A DNA stretch of 52,782 bases from JAFKKS01 sp039808325 (GTDB lineage: Bacteria; Pseudomonadota; Alphaproteobacteria; Rhizobiales; Xanthobacteraceae), in the NCBI GenBank assembly GCA_039808325.1, contig JBDHSU010000010.1:1-52782 (forward strand), given 5' to 3'. The translations under genes and the position numbers were made by a program. Shown here in pieces: positions 15,536-23,637 of the stretch; positions within the stretch are counted from its first letter, which is position 1; every line of letters starts with the position of its first letter. The notes below the pieces were generated by a model, which was not told the DNA's origin, did no database searches, and was given only the letters and a program-made list of their open reading frames with translations.

Positions 15536-16678
15536 ATGTCCGAACCCTTCACCTTTCGCCTTTCTGCCGTCGACGGCGCCGCGCGCACCGGCGAGCTGGT
15601 CACGCCGCATGGCGTCGTCCGCACGCCGGCGTTCATGCCGGTGGGCACGCAAGCGACGGTGAAGGGAATCCTGCCGGAAGCCGTGCGGGCGACCGGCGCC
15701 GATATCCTGCTCGGCAACACCTATCACCTGATGCTGCGCCCCGGTGCCGAGCAGGTCGCCGCGCTCGGCGGCCTGCATCGTTTCATGAACTGGCCGCACC
15801 CGATCCTCACCGACTCCGGCGGTTTCCAGGTGATGTCGCTCGCGACCTTGCGCAAGGTCGATAGCGACGGCGTGACCTTCCGTTCGCATCTCGACGGCTC
15901 GACGCATCGGCTGACGCCCGAGCGCGCGGTCGAGATGCAGACACTGCTCGGTTCCGATATCGTCATGCAGCTCGACGAATGCATTCGCCTGCCGGCGGAA
16001 CGCGATGAGATCGCGCGCGCGATGGAGCTCTCGCTTGCTTGGGCGGAGCGCTGCAAACGTGTCTTCGAAGGCGCATCGCCCGGCCGTGCGCTGTTCGGCA
16101 TCGTGCAAGGCGGCGACGACCCGGAACTACGCGTTGAAAGCGCGCGCCGCCTTGTCGATATCGGCTTTCCCGGCTATGCGATCGGCGGCCTCGCGGTCGG
16201 CGAGCCGCAGGATGTGATGCTGCGCATGATCGAGATCGTGGCGCCGGCGCTGCCTGCCGCCCGCCCGCGTTATCTCATGGGCGTTGGCACGCCGGAGGAT
16301 ATTCTCGAGGCGGTGGCGCGCGGCATCGACATGTTCGACTGCGTGATGCCGACGCGCAATGGCCGCCATGGCCTCGCATTCACACGGCGCGGCCCGGTGA
16401 ACCTTAAGAACGCGCGCCACGCCGCCGATCCGCGTCCGCTCGATGGAGAGAGCCCGTGCGCCGCCGCGCGCGACTACAGCCGTGCCTATCTGCATCACCT
16501 CGTCAAGGCGAACGAGATGCTCGGCGCCATCCTGCTCTCGACGATCAATCTCGCTTACTATCAAGATCTGATGGCGGGGATGCGCGCGGCGATCGCGAAC
16601 CGTTCTTTCGAAGCGTTCCGCGCGGCGACGCGCGAAGGTTGGGAAGCAGGCGATATCGCGCCGTTTGCGTCGTTGTAG
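15536..16678 (+). CDS. tgt: Queuine tRNA-ribosyltransferase (tRNA-guanine transglycosylase), zinc site degenerate
   Basis: This 380-residue Tgt swaps guanine-34 of GUN tRNAs for preQ1. The general acid/base Asp93 (LTDSGGFQ) and nucleophile Asp268 (MFDCVMPTRNGRHG) are present, as is GGLAVGEP. The structural zinc site is not. Aligned on YSRAYLHH, the canonical CxCx2C-x25-H ligands become Ser306, Cys308, Ala311 and Ile337, so three of four are gone. The surrounding sequence is intact and the gene is full length beside queA. This looks like evolved loss of the metal rather than decay. The missing ligands are the odd point. Confidence 0.96.
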   Translation: MSEPFTFRLSAVDGAARTGELVTPHGVVRTPAFMPVGTQATVKGILPEAVRATGADILLGNTYHLMLRPGAEQVAALGGLHRFMNWPHPILTDSGGFQVMSLATLRKVDSDGVTFRSHLDGSTHRLTPERAVEMQTLLGSDIVMQLDECIRLPAERDEIARAMELSLAWAERCKRVFEGASPGRALFGIVQGGDDPELRVESARRLVDIGFPGYAIGGLAVGEPQDVMLRMIEIVAPALPAARPRYLMGVGTPEDILEAVARGIDMFDCVMPTRNGRHGLAFTRRGPVNLKNARHAADPRPLDGESPCAAARDYSRAYLHHLVKANEMLGAILLSTINLAYYQDLMAGMRAAIANRSFEAFRAATREGWEAGDIAPFASL

Positions 16679-16788
16679 GCGACGCGGCATCACCTTTCAC
16701 CGCTATCCGAGGCTGACCGGGCATTCGGCGAGGCAGGTCCGTGTCCTTCCTCTCAAGGGGAGGATGACGGATTTGGCTGCTTGATGAC

Positions 16789-18003
16789 TTAAGCCGCTGT
16801 GCTGAGCCGCTCCGGCATGTCCGGCGTTTCGGGCAGGCTCGGATCGCTCGGCGGGTCCGAAAGCTCGACGCGGTTTCGTCCCTTCGCCTTGGCGCGGTAG
16901 AGCGCCTGATCGGCGCGCTCCAACAGCAGCGCGAGATCGTCGGTCGGCTCCTGGATGATCGAGACGCCGATGCTCAAGGTCGCGTGGACCTTGTTGTGCG
17001 CGCCGAGCGCCACGGCGGCCGATTCAAAATTCGTGCGCAGACGCTCGGCGACGAGATAGGCGTTGTCACGGTCGGCGTCCGTCAGCAGCACGGCGAATTC
17101 CTCGCCGCCGATGCGGCCGACGACGTCGGAGGGGCGCAGGCTGCGCCCCGCGATCTCGGCGAACGTGCGCAATGCGATATCGCCGACCAGGTGCCCGTAC
17201 TGATCGTTGACGGCCTTGAAGTGATCGAAGTCGAGGAGGAAGACGGCGACCGGCCGCCCGCGCTTGACCTGCATGCGGATCGTTTCCTCCCCGAGCTGGA
17301 GGAAGGCGCGGCGGTTGGCGAGGCCGGTGAGCGGATCGACCATCGCGGCCGTTCGCTGACGCAGTTCCGCGCGTTCCTTTGCCATCGCCAGCAGCACGAA
17401 AGCGATGGCGATGGTGAACAGCAGCGCTTCCGCGCTCATCACCGTCAGCCATGCGCTGGAAAGAATGCCGTGGCTGTTGATCGGCCGCGAGATGGCCGTC
17501 ACCAGCGGCGTGCGCACCAGGAACAGTACGCCATTGCTGAACAGCAGGACGATGGCCGGCCAGCGCGACACCAGGCTCTCGCCGCGACCGCGCCAGAACT
17601 CGTAAGCCGTCGCCCAACTGAAGGCCGCGATGATGCTCACGCCCATCAGGCCGCGCAGATAGAGCGCGTCGGTGAATCCTGGGACCTGGCAAACGATGAG
17701 CCAAAGGATCGCGCCGGCGCAGAGCGAGCCGGGAAGCGGCTTGCGCCCGTCGAAGACGCGCGCGCCGGTCCAAGTCACGCCGAACGAGGTGAAAAGCAGC
17801 GCGCTCGCGAGATCGATGGAGACCAGGTTGGGCACCCAGCCGTAGGTGCCGTAGAGCACGACGGAAACGCTGCGCATCAAATGCGCGCTGCCCCACCAGG
17901 CGACGCCATGCGTGTTCTTGTTCTGCAGCCAGACGAGCAGCAGCAGAATGCCGAGCATCGCCTCGACGTGCATCGTGAGGATGAAAAGCGTGTTGACGTC
18001 CAT
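16789..18003 (-). CDS. Membrane-bound diguanylate cyclase (GGDEF)
   Basis: This 404-residue protein has an N-terminal sensor region of about six to seven membrane helices (residues ~5-208) with little periplasmic exposure, then a GGDEF domain (~215-385). The active site reads GGEEF (299-303), an active variant, with an RPSD inhibitory site five residues before it (290-293), so it should make cyclic di-GMP and be product-inhibited. LDFDHFKAVNDQYGH holds metal and substrate ligands. The Pro/Ser-rich tail is unstructured. ATG 18003 places the first helix at the N-terminus; an upstream in-frame start at 18030 is possible. Confidence 0.93.
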   Translation of the reverse strand: MDVNTLFILTMHVEAMLGILLLLVWLQNKNTHGVAWWGSAHLMRSVSVVLYGTYGWVPNLVSIDLASALLFTSFGVTWTGARVFDGRKPLPGSLCAGAILWLIVCQVPGFTDALYLRGLMGVSIIAAFSWATAYEFWRGRGESLVSRWPAIVLLFSNGVLFLVRTPLVTAISRPINSHGILSSAWLTVMSAEALLFTIAIAFVLLAMAKERAELRQRTAAMVDPLTGLANRRAFLQLGEETIRMQVKRGRPVAVFLLDFDHFKAVNDQYGHLVGDIALRTFAEIAGRSLRPSDVVGRIGGEEFAVLLTDADRDNAYLVAERLRTNFESAAVALGAHNKVHATLSIGVSIIQEPTDDLALLLERADQALYRAKAKGRNRVELSDPPSDPSLPETPDMPERLSTAA

Positions 18004-18188
18004 GACCGGAGCTGCAACTCCGCCGCCCAAGCTGCCCAGGCGAACTTAAGCCGCGCCACCCCAATGAAGAGTGAATCCGGTCACGTACACCGTACACTCT
18101 TTGTGTATGGTTGCCGTATTCTTTCCGGCCGGTGCGGCACGGCGGCCCTGCACCCTAAGATCGTGGCGCGGATGCCTCTCCGAGAGGG

Positions 18189-18923
18189 TCAGGGGGGCTC
18201 GGGCAGGGGCATCCAGTGCGTCGGATGCAGGGTGTCGATCGAGGCCGAGGTGCCGAACCAGTCGCCGCCTCCCCACGGATCCGCGACCCAATAACCGGGC
18301 GTGACGCCGACCTTGGGATCGAACAGCAAGTGCAGCACGCGCTTGCCTTCATCCTCCGGCCGCGGGCGCGGCGCCGTCGCGATCGGCTGCCAGGCGAGGG
18401 GCTCGCGCATGGCTTCGCCGTGTGGCGGGACAACGCTGGGCGCTTGCGGCAGCGATGGCGCTTCCATGTCCGGCGAAACGGTAGGGGCCGGCGTCAGGGC
18501 CGGCTTTTCAGTCGCCGGCTCCGCCGCCGCGGGTTTTTCCGGCGTTGGAATCTCGACGGCCGGGCCGTCCGCCGCGGGCTCGCTGGGCGCGGCGCTTTGC
18601 GCAACGGCCTGGTCCGTGGCCGGCTGGCCGGCAATCGCTTTGTCGACGATGTGTTTTTCGATCGGCGGCTTCGGCCGTTTCGCCGCGGCGGCCCTCAACA
18701 GCGCGCGGCTCTTGTCGCGGCAGGGGCAGCGCGCGTGCCGCTTGCGCGCCGGCACGCGCGCGTCGTCGCACAGGACGTGCTCGCCGCTATCGAGCAGCAC
18801 GCCGCAGAGATCGAAACGCCACAGCGCGCGCGCCGCCGCCACGACCTCCGCTTCCGATGGCTCGGCGGCCTTGGCGCTCTTGGCAGGGGCGGCGCTACGG
18901 CCGACTTTCTCACGCTCGATCAT
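18189..18923 (-). CDS. Protein with N-terminal Cys motif, Pro/Ala linker and DUF551-like C-terminus
   Basis: This protein has 244 residues in three parts. Residues 25-80 hold four cysteines (40, 52, 66, 68, ending RCPCRD), a possible metal-binding or disulfide patch. Residues 95-175 are a Pro/Ala/Glu/Thr-rich linker. Residues 178-244 (WQPIATAPRP, then HLLFDP, GYWVADPWGGG and a final HWMPLPEPP) look like DUF551, a short domain often seen in phage and plasmid genes and of unknown role. No phage genes lie nearby. The start is ATG 18923 or GTG 18944; neither has a good ribosome site. Confidence 0.72.
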   Translation of the reverse strand: MIEREKVGRSAAPAKSAKAAEPSEAEVVAAARALWRFDLCGVLLDSGEHVLCDDARVPARKRHARCPCRDKSRALLRAAAAKRPKPPIEKHIVDKAIAGQPATDQAVAQSAAPSEPAADGPAVEIPTPEKPAAAEPATEKPALTPAPTVSPDMEAPSLPQAPSVVPPHGEAMREPLAWQPIATAPRPRPEDEGKRVLHLLFDPKVGVTPGYWVADPWGGGDWFGTSASIDTLHPTHWMPLPEPP

Positions 18924-19058
18924 CGATGACGCACGCAACAGCACGACAGAAGAGGCGGGCGCAAACGCCCGTTTCCTTTAACCAAGATAGGAGGGCCGAT
19001 GCCTGCGCCATGCAAGGCCGCAAGCGCGCAATGGTTAATGCGGCTTACGCGCAAAGCC

Positions 19059-19133
19059 TCACCATGGCTTGAAATAGAACAGCGTGAACGCGATCACGAA
19101 ACCGATGATCGCACCGATCAGCCAGTTGGGCAC
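19059..19133 (-). CDS. 24-residue single-helix membrane peptide
   Basis: A GTG (19133) to TGA (19059) frame encodes 24 residues: a short polar start (PNW), one membrane helix (LIGAIIGFVIAFTLFYF) and a Lys-Pro-Trp end. GGGAG lies 6 bases before the GTG. The neat helix with aromatic ends and a good ribosome site argue for a real small protein that automated gene callers would miss. Such peptides often modulate a larger membrane protein. No partner is evident; the nearest gene on this strand is the DUF551-tailed protein 136 bases downstream. Confidence 0.55.
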   Translation of the reverse strand: MPNWLIGAIIGFVIAFTLFYFKPW

Positions 19134-19239
19134 CGCAGACTCCCGCCGTCGTCACTCCGCGCCATCGCGGTAGTATAGCCGTTCCGTCAGGTGCGTGCGC
19201 AGAGACGCCGGGCGCGCCGTCCCGCACCTGCAGTTGCGA

Positions 19240-19261
19240 CTGATTTGCATTTTAGAATCAG
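19240..19261. promoter_or_regulatory. Inverted repeat in the CDF transporter promoter region
   Basis: CTGATT (19240-19245) and AATCAG (19256-19261) form a perfect inverted repeat with a 10-base spacer, in an AT-rich island about 74-95 bases before the CDF gene. The spacer and right arm contain TTTAGAA, a half-site similar to rhizobial iron-control (Irr) elements, but the second half-site is absent. A metal-responsive operator is possible. Confidence 0.35.
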
Positions 19262-19334
19262 AGGCTTGCCTTGGTCGGCGCGGCCGCCTAGACAGGCGCC
19301 ATCGCACCGAGGAACGGCAGGATAGAGCGGCGCC

Positions 19335-20222
19335 ATGGACCGCATTCAAAGGCTGGCGCTGGGCAGCATCGTCGTCGGGATCGCCGTCCTGGCCCTCAAA
19401 TACGCCGCCTATGTGCTGACCGGCAGCGTCGCGCTATGGTCGGACGCTGTCGAGAGCGTCGTCAATGTCGCGACCGGCATCGTCGCGCTTCTCGCCGTCC
19501 GCCTAAGCGCCAAGCCGGCCGACGCCGGGCATCCTTACGGCCACCAGAAGGCGGAATATTTCTCGGCGGTCTTTGCGGGCGTTCTCATCATCGTCGCCGC
19601 CGTTACCATCCTGCACGAGGCTTATCTTGCCTTCCGCGCGCCAAAGCTGCTCGACCTCTCGTGGCCGGGACTGGCGGTGAACGGCATAGCGAGTGTCCTC
19701 AATGCCGGCTGGTCGTGGGTGCTGATCCGGCAGGGACGGGCGCACAGGTCGCCGGCGCTCGTGGCGGACGGCCGACATCTCCTCACCGACGTCATCTCGT
19801 CGGTCGGCGTGCTGGCCGGCGTAACGCTGGCGGCGATAACGGGATGGCCGCTGCTCGATCCTGTGCTCGCCGCTCTCGTGGCGCTTCAGATCCTATGGGC
19901 GGGATGGAGCATGATGAAGGAATCGCTGGGCGGGCTCATGGACGAGGCTGTGCCCCCTGAAACGCTGGCACGCATCCGCGAGCTGATCGCCACCAATGCG
20001 GAGGGCGCGATCGAAGCGCACGATCTGCGCACACGCCACGCCGGGCGCATGATGTTCATCGATTTCCATCTCGTGGTGACGAGCACGATGACGGTGTCGC
20101 AGGCGCACGGCATTTGCGATCGCCTGGAGCGCGCCATCCGCGAGGAATACCCGGATGCGCTGATTTCCGTGCACGTCGAGCCTGACGACAAGGCAAAACA
20201 CGCCGGCATCGTGGTGCTGTGA
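19335..20222 (+). CDS. Cation diffusion facilitator (CDF) family metal exporter
   Basis: This 295-residue CDF protein exports divalent metal by proton exchange. Six membrane helices (residues ~8-190) precede a cytosolic C-terminal metal-sensing domain (~200-295). Helix 5 carries the usual HxxxD (His148, Asp152). In helix 2 the usual D/HxxxD is Glu40-Ser-Val-Val-Asn44 (SDAVESVVNVATG), a variant clade whose metal I cannot name with certainty. HPYGHQKAEYFSAVF is typical of the 2-3 loop. An AT-rich inverted repeat lies upstream. It stands alone. Confidence 0.92.
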   Translation: MDRIQRLALGSIVVGIAVLALKYAAYVLTGSVALWSDAVESVVNVATGIVALLAVRLSAKPADAGHPYGHQKAEYFSAVFAGVLIIVAAVTILHEAYLAFRAPKLLDLSWPGLAVNGIASVLNAGWSWVLIRQGRAHRSPALVADGRHLLTDVISSVGVLAGVTLAAITGWPLLDPVLAALVALQILWAGWSMMKESLGGLMDEAVPPETLARIRELIATNAEGAIEAHDLRTRHAGRMMFIDFHLVVTSTMTVSQAHGICDRLERAIREEYPDALISVHVEPDDKAKHAGIVVL

Positions 20223-20326
20223 TCGCGCTGATCGGCGCCTGCACCATGCAGCGCGGCGCCATCGTAAACCGCACGGGGGCGGGCGAGATGCGCCCACCCC
20301 CGTGCGCTGCGTCGATAGCCGGACGT

Positions 20327-20575
20327 TCAGTGTCCGACGGCGTCGGTCTTGCACTTCTTGGTGAAGCTCGTCTTGGCGGCGCCGTTGAGCTTCTTTTCCG
20401 CCGCCTGCGCGTCGCAGGCGGTGCCGGCGTCGCGCTCGCATTTCGTCATGAAGCTGGTCTTGGCGGCGCCGGCGAGCTTCTTCTCTTGCGCCTGCGCCGC
20501 GCAACTGGCGGCGTTGGCGGCGACGCTTGCGAACGTCATCGACGCGGCGAAGAGAGCAATGACGAGGGCCTTCAT
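20327..20575 (-). CDS. Secreted protein with two PsiF-type repeats
   Basis: This 82-residue protein has a signal peptide (residues 1-22, ending ANA). The mature part is two tandem copies of a ~28-residue module. Each has Cys-x-A/D-x-A and KLxGAAKTSFxxKC, giving four cysteines in pairs plus one extra. The modules match the PsiF repeat (phosphate-starvation-inducible family, function unknown). A single-module relative is at 1949-2206. A ribosome-site-like GGGAG lies 6 bases before the ATG. The mature protein is small, basic and likely disulfide-bonded in the periplasm. Confidence 0.85.
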   Translation of the reverse strand: MKALVIALFAASMTFASVAANAASCAAQAQEKKLAGAAKTSFMTKCERDAGTACDAQAAEKKLNGAAKTSFTKKCKTDAVGH

Positions 20576-20805
20576 TGAAATCTCCCGAGTGAACGCCGTG
20601 AATCGGCGGAGAGGATTTTACCGCACGCCGCAAGAGGCGTCATCTGGCGGAATTTTTAGCACTGCCCTGCAATCGCCATAAACAGCGCCGCCGCCACAAA
20701 TCCGTCACGCCGGGCAAGCGTCCCCTTCGCGTCCGTGTGCGAAGCCTTTTATAACCGACCTTCGGAAAGTCGGGCAGGCTGAGCGCAAAAGCGGAGTACG
20801 GACGA

Positions 20806-21213
20806 ATGCAAGCCTACTATTCTGTCGCCATCGTCACCTTGCTGACCAGTCTCGCTTACTTCGGCATGGCGTTGCAGGTCGCGCGCACGCATCACAGGAC
20901 CGGCATATTGGCGCCGGCGATGACGGGCGATCCGGCGCTGGAGCGCACCATCCGCGCGCATGCGAATATGCTCGAATGGATGCCGATCTTCCTGCCGTCC
21001 ATGTGGCTGTTCGCGATCTATTGGAGCGCGACGGTCGCGGCGCTCCTCGGCCTCGTGTGGATCATCGGCCGGGTCATCTACTTCGTGGGCTATGTCTCCG
21101 AGCCGAACAGGCGCTTCCCCGGCTTCTTCATCCAATCGACTGCGGCGTTCATCCTGCTGCTCGGCGCGCTCGGCCGCATCGTCTACCTGGCGGTGACGAA
21201 TCACGCGCTATAG
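20806..21213 (+). CDS. MAPEG family membrane protein
   Basis: This 135-residue protein has four predicted membrane helices and matches the MAPEG family (membrane-associated proteins in eicosanoid and glutathione metabolism). RTIRAHANMLEWMPIFLPSMW is the family's glutathione-binding helix-2 motif (ERxxRAHxNxxE). GRVIYFVGYVSEPNRR follows in the third helix region. Bacterial members often have glutathione transferase or peroxidase activity on hydrophobic substrates; the substrate here is unknown. GGAG precedes the ATG by about 9 bases. Confidence 0.92.
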   Translation: MQAYYSVAIVTLLTSLAYFGMALQVARTHHRTGILAPAMTGDPALERTIRAHANMLEWMPIFLPSMWLFAIYWSATVAALLGLVWIIGRVIYFVGYVSEPNRRFPGFFIQSTAAFILLLGALGRIVYLAVTNHAL

Positions 21214-21278
21214 GGCTGGGGGAAACTCCCCACTATTGACCCTGCGGAAATGGCCCCCTACACAACGCCCACCCCGGG

Positions 21279-21354
21279 GAGCGCGTAGCTCAGTTGGTAG
21301 AGCAACTGACTTTTAATCAGTAGGTCCTGGGTTCGAGTCCCAGCGCGCTCACCA
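21279..21354 (+). tRNA. tRNA-Lys (anticodon UUU)
   Basis: A full cloverleaf of 76 bases includes an encoded CCA end. The acceptor arm is GAGCGCG (21279-21285) with CGCGCTC (21344-21350) and discriminator A. The D arm contains AGCTCAGTTGGTAGAGC. The anticodon stem ACTGA/TCAGT encloses loop CTTTTAA with anticodon TTT at 21312-21314. The T arm contains GGTTCGAGTCC. It is a single tRNA with no integrase or duplicated 3' end nearby, so it is not visibly used as an attachment site. Confidence 0.98.
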
Positions 21355-21458
21355 AAAAGATTTCCCATTTGGTTGGGATGCGCCGTTTTTGCCCAGTGAG
21401 AGCGTCGCCGTAGACAGCATTTCAAGCGGACTAACTGCGGTAACCAGTGGGACCTGCG

Positions 21459-22766
21459 CTAACCCAGCGCAGTGCCGCTGGCGTCCTTTGTTTGACCGCC
21501 TTTCCCCCCGCTTGCCGCCGGTAGCCGCACGACGAAGCAGGTGCCGCCGCCGTCGGCCGCCTCGCAGGCGATGTCGCCGCCGTGGCTGCGTGCGATCTGG
21601 CGCACCAGCGCGAGGCCGAGGCCGGCGCCGCGGCCGCTCTCGGCGAAACCCGCCGGCCGGTAGAACGGCTCGAAGATGCGTTCGCGCTCCTCGGCCGGGA
21701 CGCCCTTGCCGTGGTCGCGTACGGTGAGCACCGCCTGCGCGCCGTCGCGCCGGATGGTCATCTCCGGGCTTTCGTCGCCGGCGTGGCGCTGCGCATTCTC
21801 GACGAGGTTGCGCACGAGGCGGCGCAGGAGCACGCGGTCGCCGCGCATCGTGACGCTTTCGCCTTCGACGGCGACACCCTCGCGCGCGGCTTCCTCGGCG
21901 GCGAGCGCCAGCAGGTCGAAGGTTTCCGCCCGCTCCGGGGCGCCGACGGCTTCGAGGCGGCTCGCGAGCAAAATCTCCTCGATGAGCTGGTCGAGCTCGC
22001 CGATGTCGACCTTGAGGTGCGCGCGCAGTTTTGGATCGGCGTTCTCGCCGAGCAGGGCGAGCGCCATGTTGATGCGCGTCAGCGGCGTGCGCAGTTCGTG
22101 CGAGCAGTTGGCGAGCAGAAGCTTGTGCGAGCGCACGAGTTCCTCGATGCGCGCCGCCGATTGATTGAAGCTCGTGGCGAGCGCGGCGACCTCGTCCTTG
22201 CCCTGTACCGGCGCGCGCACGCTCAAGTCGCCGCCGCCGAACTGATCGACGCTCGTTTTCAGCCGCTCGAGCCGCCGCGTCAGCCGCCGCGCGATCGGGT
22301 AGGCGCCGAGGCCGACCGCGAACGCGATGGCGGCGAGGCCGATGAGAAGATACGCGCCCGGCCGCCATGGCCCGCCATGCGGCAGCGCGACGACGAGCGT
22401 GCGACCGTCGTTGAGTTTGAGCAGCCACGCCGGTCCGCCCGGGCCGCGCATCCAGCCGGGCTCGCGGTCGAGCCGCACATGCGGCGGCATCGGGCGTCCG
22501 GCCTGCGCGATGAGCGCGCCGTCGCGCGTATAGAGCGAGAGATCGGAGTGCAGCCGCTCGTGCAGATGCGCGAGTGCCTGCTGTTGCTCCGCACGCGGCG
22601 CTTGCGGGCCGGGGAGGGCGCTGGTCGCGAGTTCGCCGGCGACGGAGAACGCTTCCTCGAAGCGCTGCTCGTCGGATCCGAAGCGCCACAGCGCGCCCAT
22701 CGTGAAGACGATCAGCAGCAGGATGGCGACGATGGTGAGGTAGAACTGGAGATAAAGCCGCCGCAT
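21459..22766 (-). CDS. HAMP-domain sensor histidine kinase, CpxA-like arrangement
   Basis: This 435-residue kinase has membrane helix 1 (8-28), a periplasmic sensor (~29-136) rich in Gln/Ala and Pro/Gly, helix 2 (137-157), HAMP (158-210), and HisKA with His223 in CSHELRTPLTR. The ATPase domain carries LVENAQRHA (N-box), DHGKGVPAEERERIFEPFYR (G1/F) and GAGLGLALVRQIA (G2). It starts 4 bases after the regulator's stop, so it is translationally linked to it. The order CpxP-like protein, regulator, kinase and an upstream CpxR-type box suggest envelope stress sensing. Function is inferred; only the kinase class is seen. Confidence 0.92.
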   Translation of the reverse strand: MRRLYLQFYLTIVAILLLIVFTMGALWRFGSDEQRFEEAFSVAGELATSALPGPQAPRAEQQQALAHLHERLHSDLSLYTRDGALIAQAGRPMPPHVRLDREPGWMRGPGGPAWLLKLNDGRTLVVALPHGGPWRPGAYLLIGLAAIAFAVGLGAYPIARRLTRRLERLKTSVDQFGGGDLSVRAPVQGKDEVAALATSFNQSAARIEELVRSHKLLLANCSHELRTPLTRINMALALLGENADPKLRAHLKVDIGELDQLIEEILLASRLEAVGAPERAETFDLLALAAEEAAREGVAVEGESVTMRGDRVLLRRLVRNLVENAQRHAGDESPEMTIRRDGAQAVLTVRDHGKGVPAEERERIFEPFYRPAGFAESGRGAGLGLALVRQIARSHGGDIACEAADGGGTCFVVRLPAASGGKGGQTKDASGTALG

Positions 22767-22770
22767 CGCG

Positions 22771-23460
22771 TCAGCGATCCTGCTCACGCGCGAAGACGTA
22801 GCCGGCGCCGCGCACGGTGATGATGCGGCGCGGGTTCTTCGGATCGTCCTCAATGGCGGCGCGGATGCGCGAGATATGGATGTCGATCGAGCGGTCGAAG
22901 GCTTCCAGCGCTTCGCCCTTCATCAAGTCCATCAGCGCGTCGCGCGACATCACCCGGCCGGCATGTTCGGCGAGCGCGACGAGCAGCGAGAACTGATACG
23001 AGGTGAGCGTGCGCTCGTCGCCGTCGACGGTGACGCGGCGCGAGCCGCGGTCGATCTCCAGCCGCCCGAAGCGCAGCGCGTCGCGCGGCGCGCTCGCGCG
23101 TCCGCGCCGCAGCAGCGCCCGCACGCGCGCCAAGAGTTCGCGCGGCTCGAACGGCTTCGGCAGGTAGTCGTCCGCGCCGATCTCCAGGCCGACGACACGG
23201 TCCATGGCGTCGCCGCGCGCGGTCAGCATCAGGATCGGAAGGTCCGACGCCTGGCGGATGCGGCGGCACACTTCCAGCCCGTCGGCGTCGGGCAGCATCA
23301 GATCGAGGATCAGCGCGTCGAAGGCTTCGCGCTTGAGCAGCCCTTCGCCCTCGCGCGCGGTCGCCGCAGCGGTGACGCGCAGCCCCGCTTCGCCGAGATA
23401 GTCGGCGACCATTTCCGCGAGGCGCTTGTCGTCGTCGATGATGAGGAGGCGCGAGGTCAT
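22771..23460 (-). CDS. OmpR/PhoB-family response regulator, CpxR-like arrangement
   Basis: This 229-residue regulator has a receiver domain (1-120) with acidic pocket Asp10/Asp11, phospho-acceptor Asp53, Thr80 and Lys102 (LPKPF). A winged-helix DNA-binding domain (~130-225) has the RSIDIHISRIRAAIEDDP-GAGYVF recognition and wing region. The ATG at 23460 gives the standard N-terminus MTSRLLIIDDD; the longer frame to 23724 is translated repeat sequence. Partner kinase follows directly. A perfect GTAAA-N5-GTAAA site upstream of the first gene of the group is the likely target. Confidence 0.94.
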   Translation of the reverse strand: MTSRLLIIDDDKRLAEMVADYLGEAGLRVTAAATAREGEGLLKREAFDALILDLMLPDADGLEVCRRIRQASDLPILMLTARGDAMDRVVGLEIGADDYLPKPFEPRELLARVRALLRRGRASAPRDALRFGRLEIDRGSRRVTVDGDERTLTSYQFSLLVALAEHAGRVMSRDALMDLMKGEALEAFDRSIDIHISRIRAAIEDDPKNPRRIITVRGAGYVFAREQDR

Positions 23461-23484
23461 GACGGGCTTATAGCATCCATCCGC

Positions 23485-23588
23485 CTCATCCTGAGGGGCC
23501 GCCGACGGCGACGTCTCGAAGGACGCGGCGGCCAAGGGCCCCATGTCGTCCTTCGAGACGCGTCGCTTTGCGATGCTCCTCGGGATGA
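23485..23588. repeat. Type A palindromic repeat inside the spy-like/regulator operon
   Basis: CTCATCCTGAGG (23485-23496) at one end and CCTCGGGATGA at the other bracket the same internal blocks as in the 12799 copy (GTCTCGAAGGA / TCCTTCGAGAC). It lies between the CpxP-like gene and the response regulator, in the middle of a probable operon rather than after its last gene. Confidence 0.75.
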
Positions 23589-23597
23589 AATGGCGAC

Positions 23598-23637
23598 GAG
23601 CGGCTCTCCGCGGGCGGGGCATTGCGGAGAGCCGCTC
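23598..23637. repeat. Strong 13-bp hairpin downstream of the CpxP-like gene
   Basis: GAGCGGCTCTCCG (23598-23610) pairs perfectly with CGGAGAGCCGCTC (23625-23637) over a 14-base loop. On the minus strand it follows the CpxP-like stop by 43 bases. No T run follows, so it may slow RNases or attenuate read-through into the regulator rather than stop transcription fully. Confidence 0.6.

Noticed and set aside
20725..20750. Possible plus-strand terminator CTTCGC-N8-GCGAAG followed by CCTTTT
   Set aside because: Only a 6-bp stem with a large loop and a 4-base T run, with no plus-strand gene just upstream; too weak to list.
21279..21354. tRNA-Lys as an integration site for a genomic island
   Set aside because: No integrase, no repeated 3' end of the tRNA in the window, and flanking genes look like normal chromosome.
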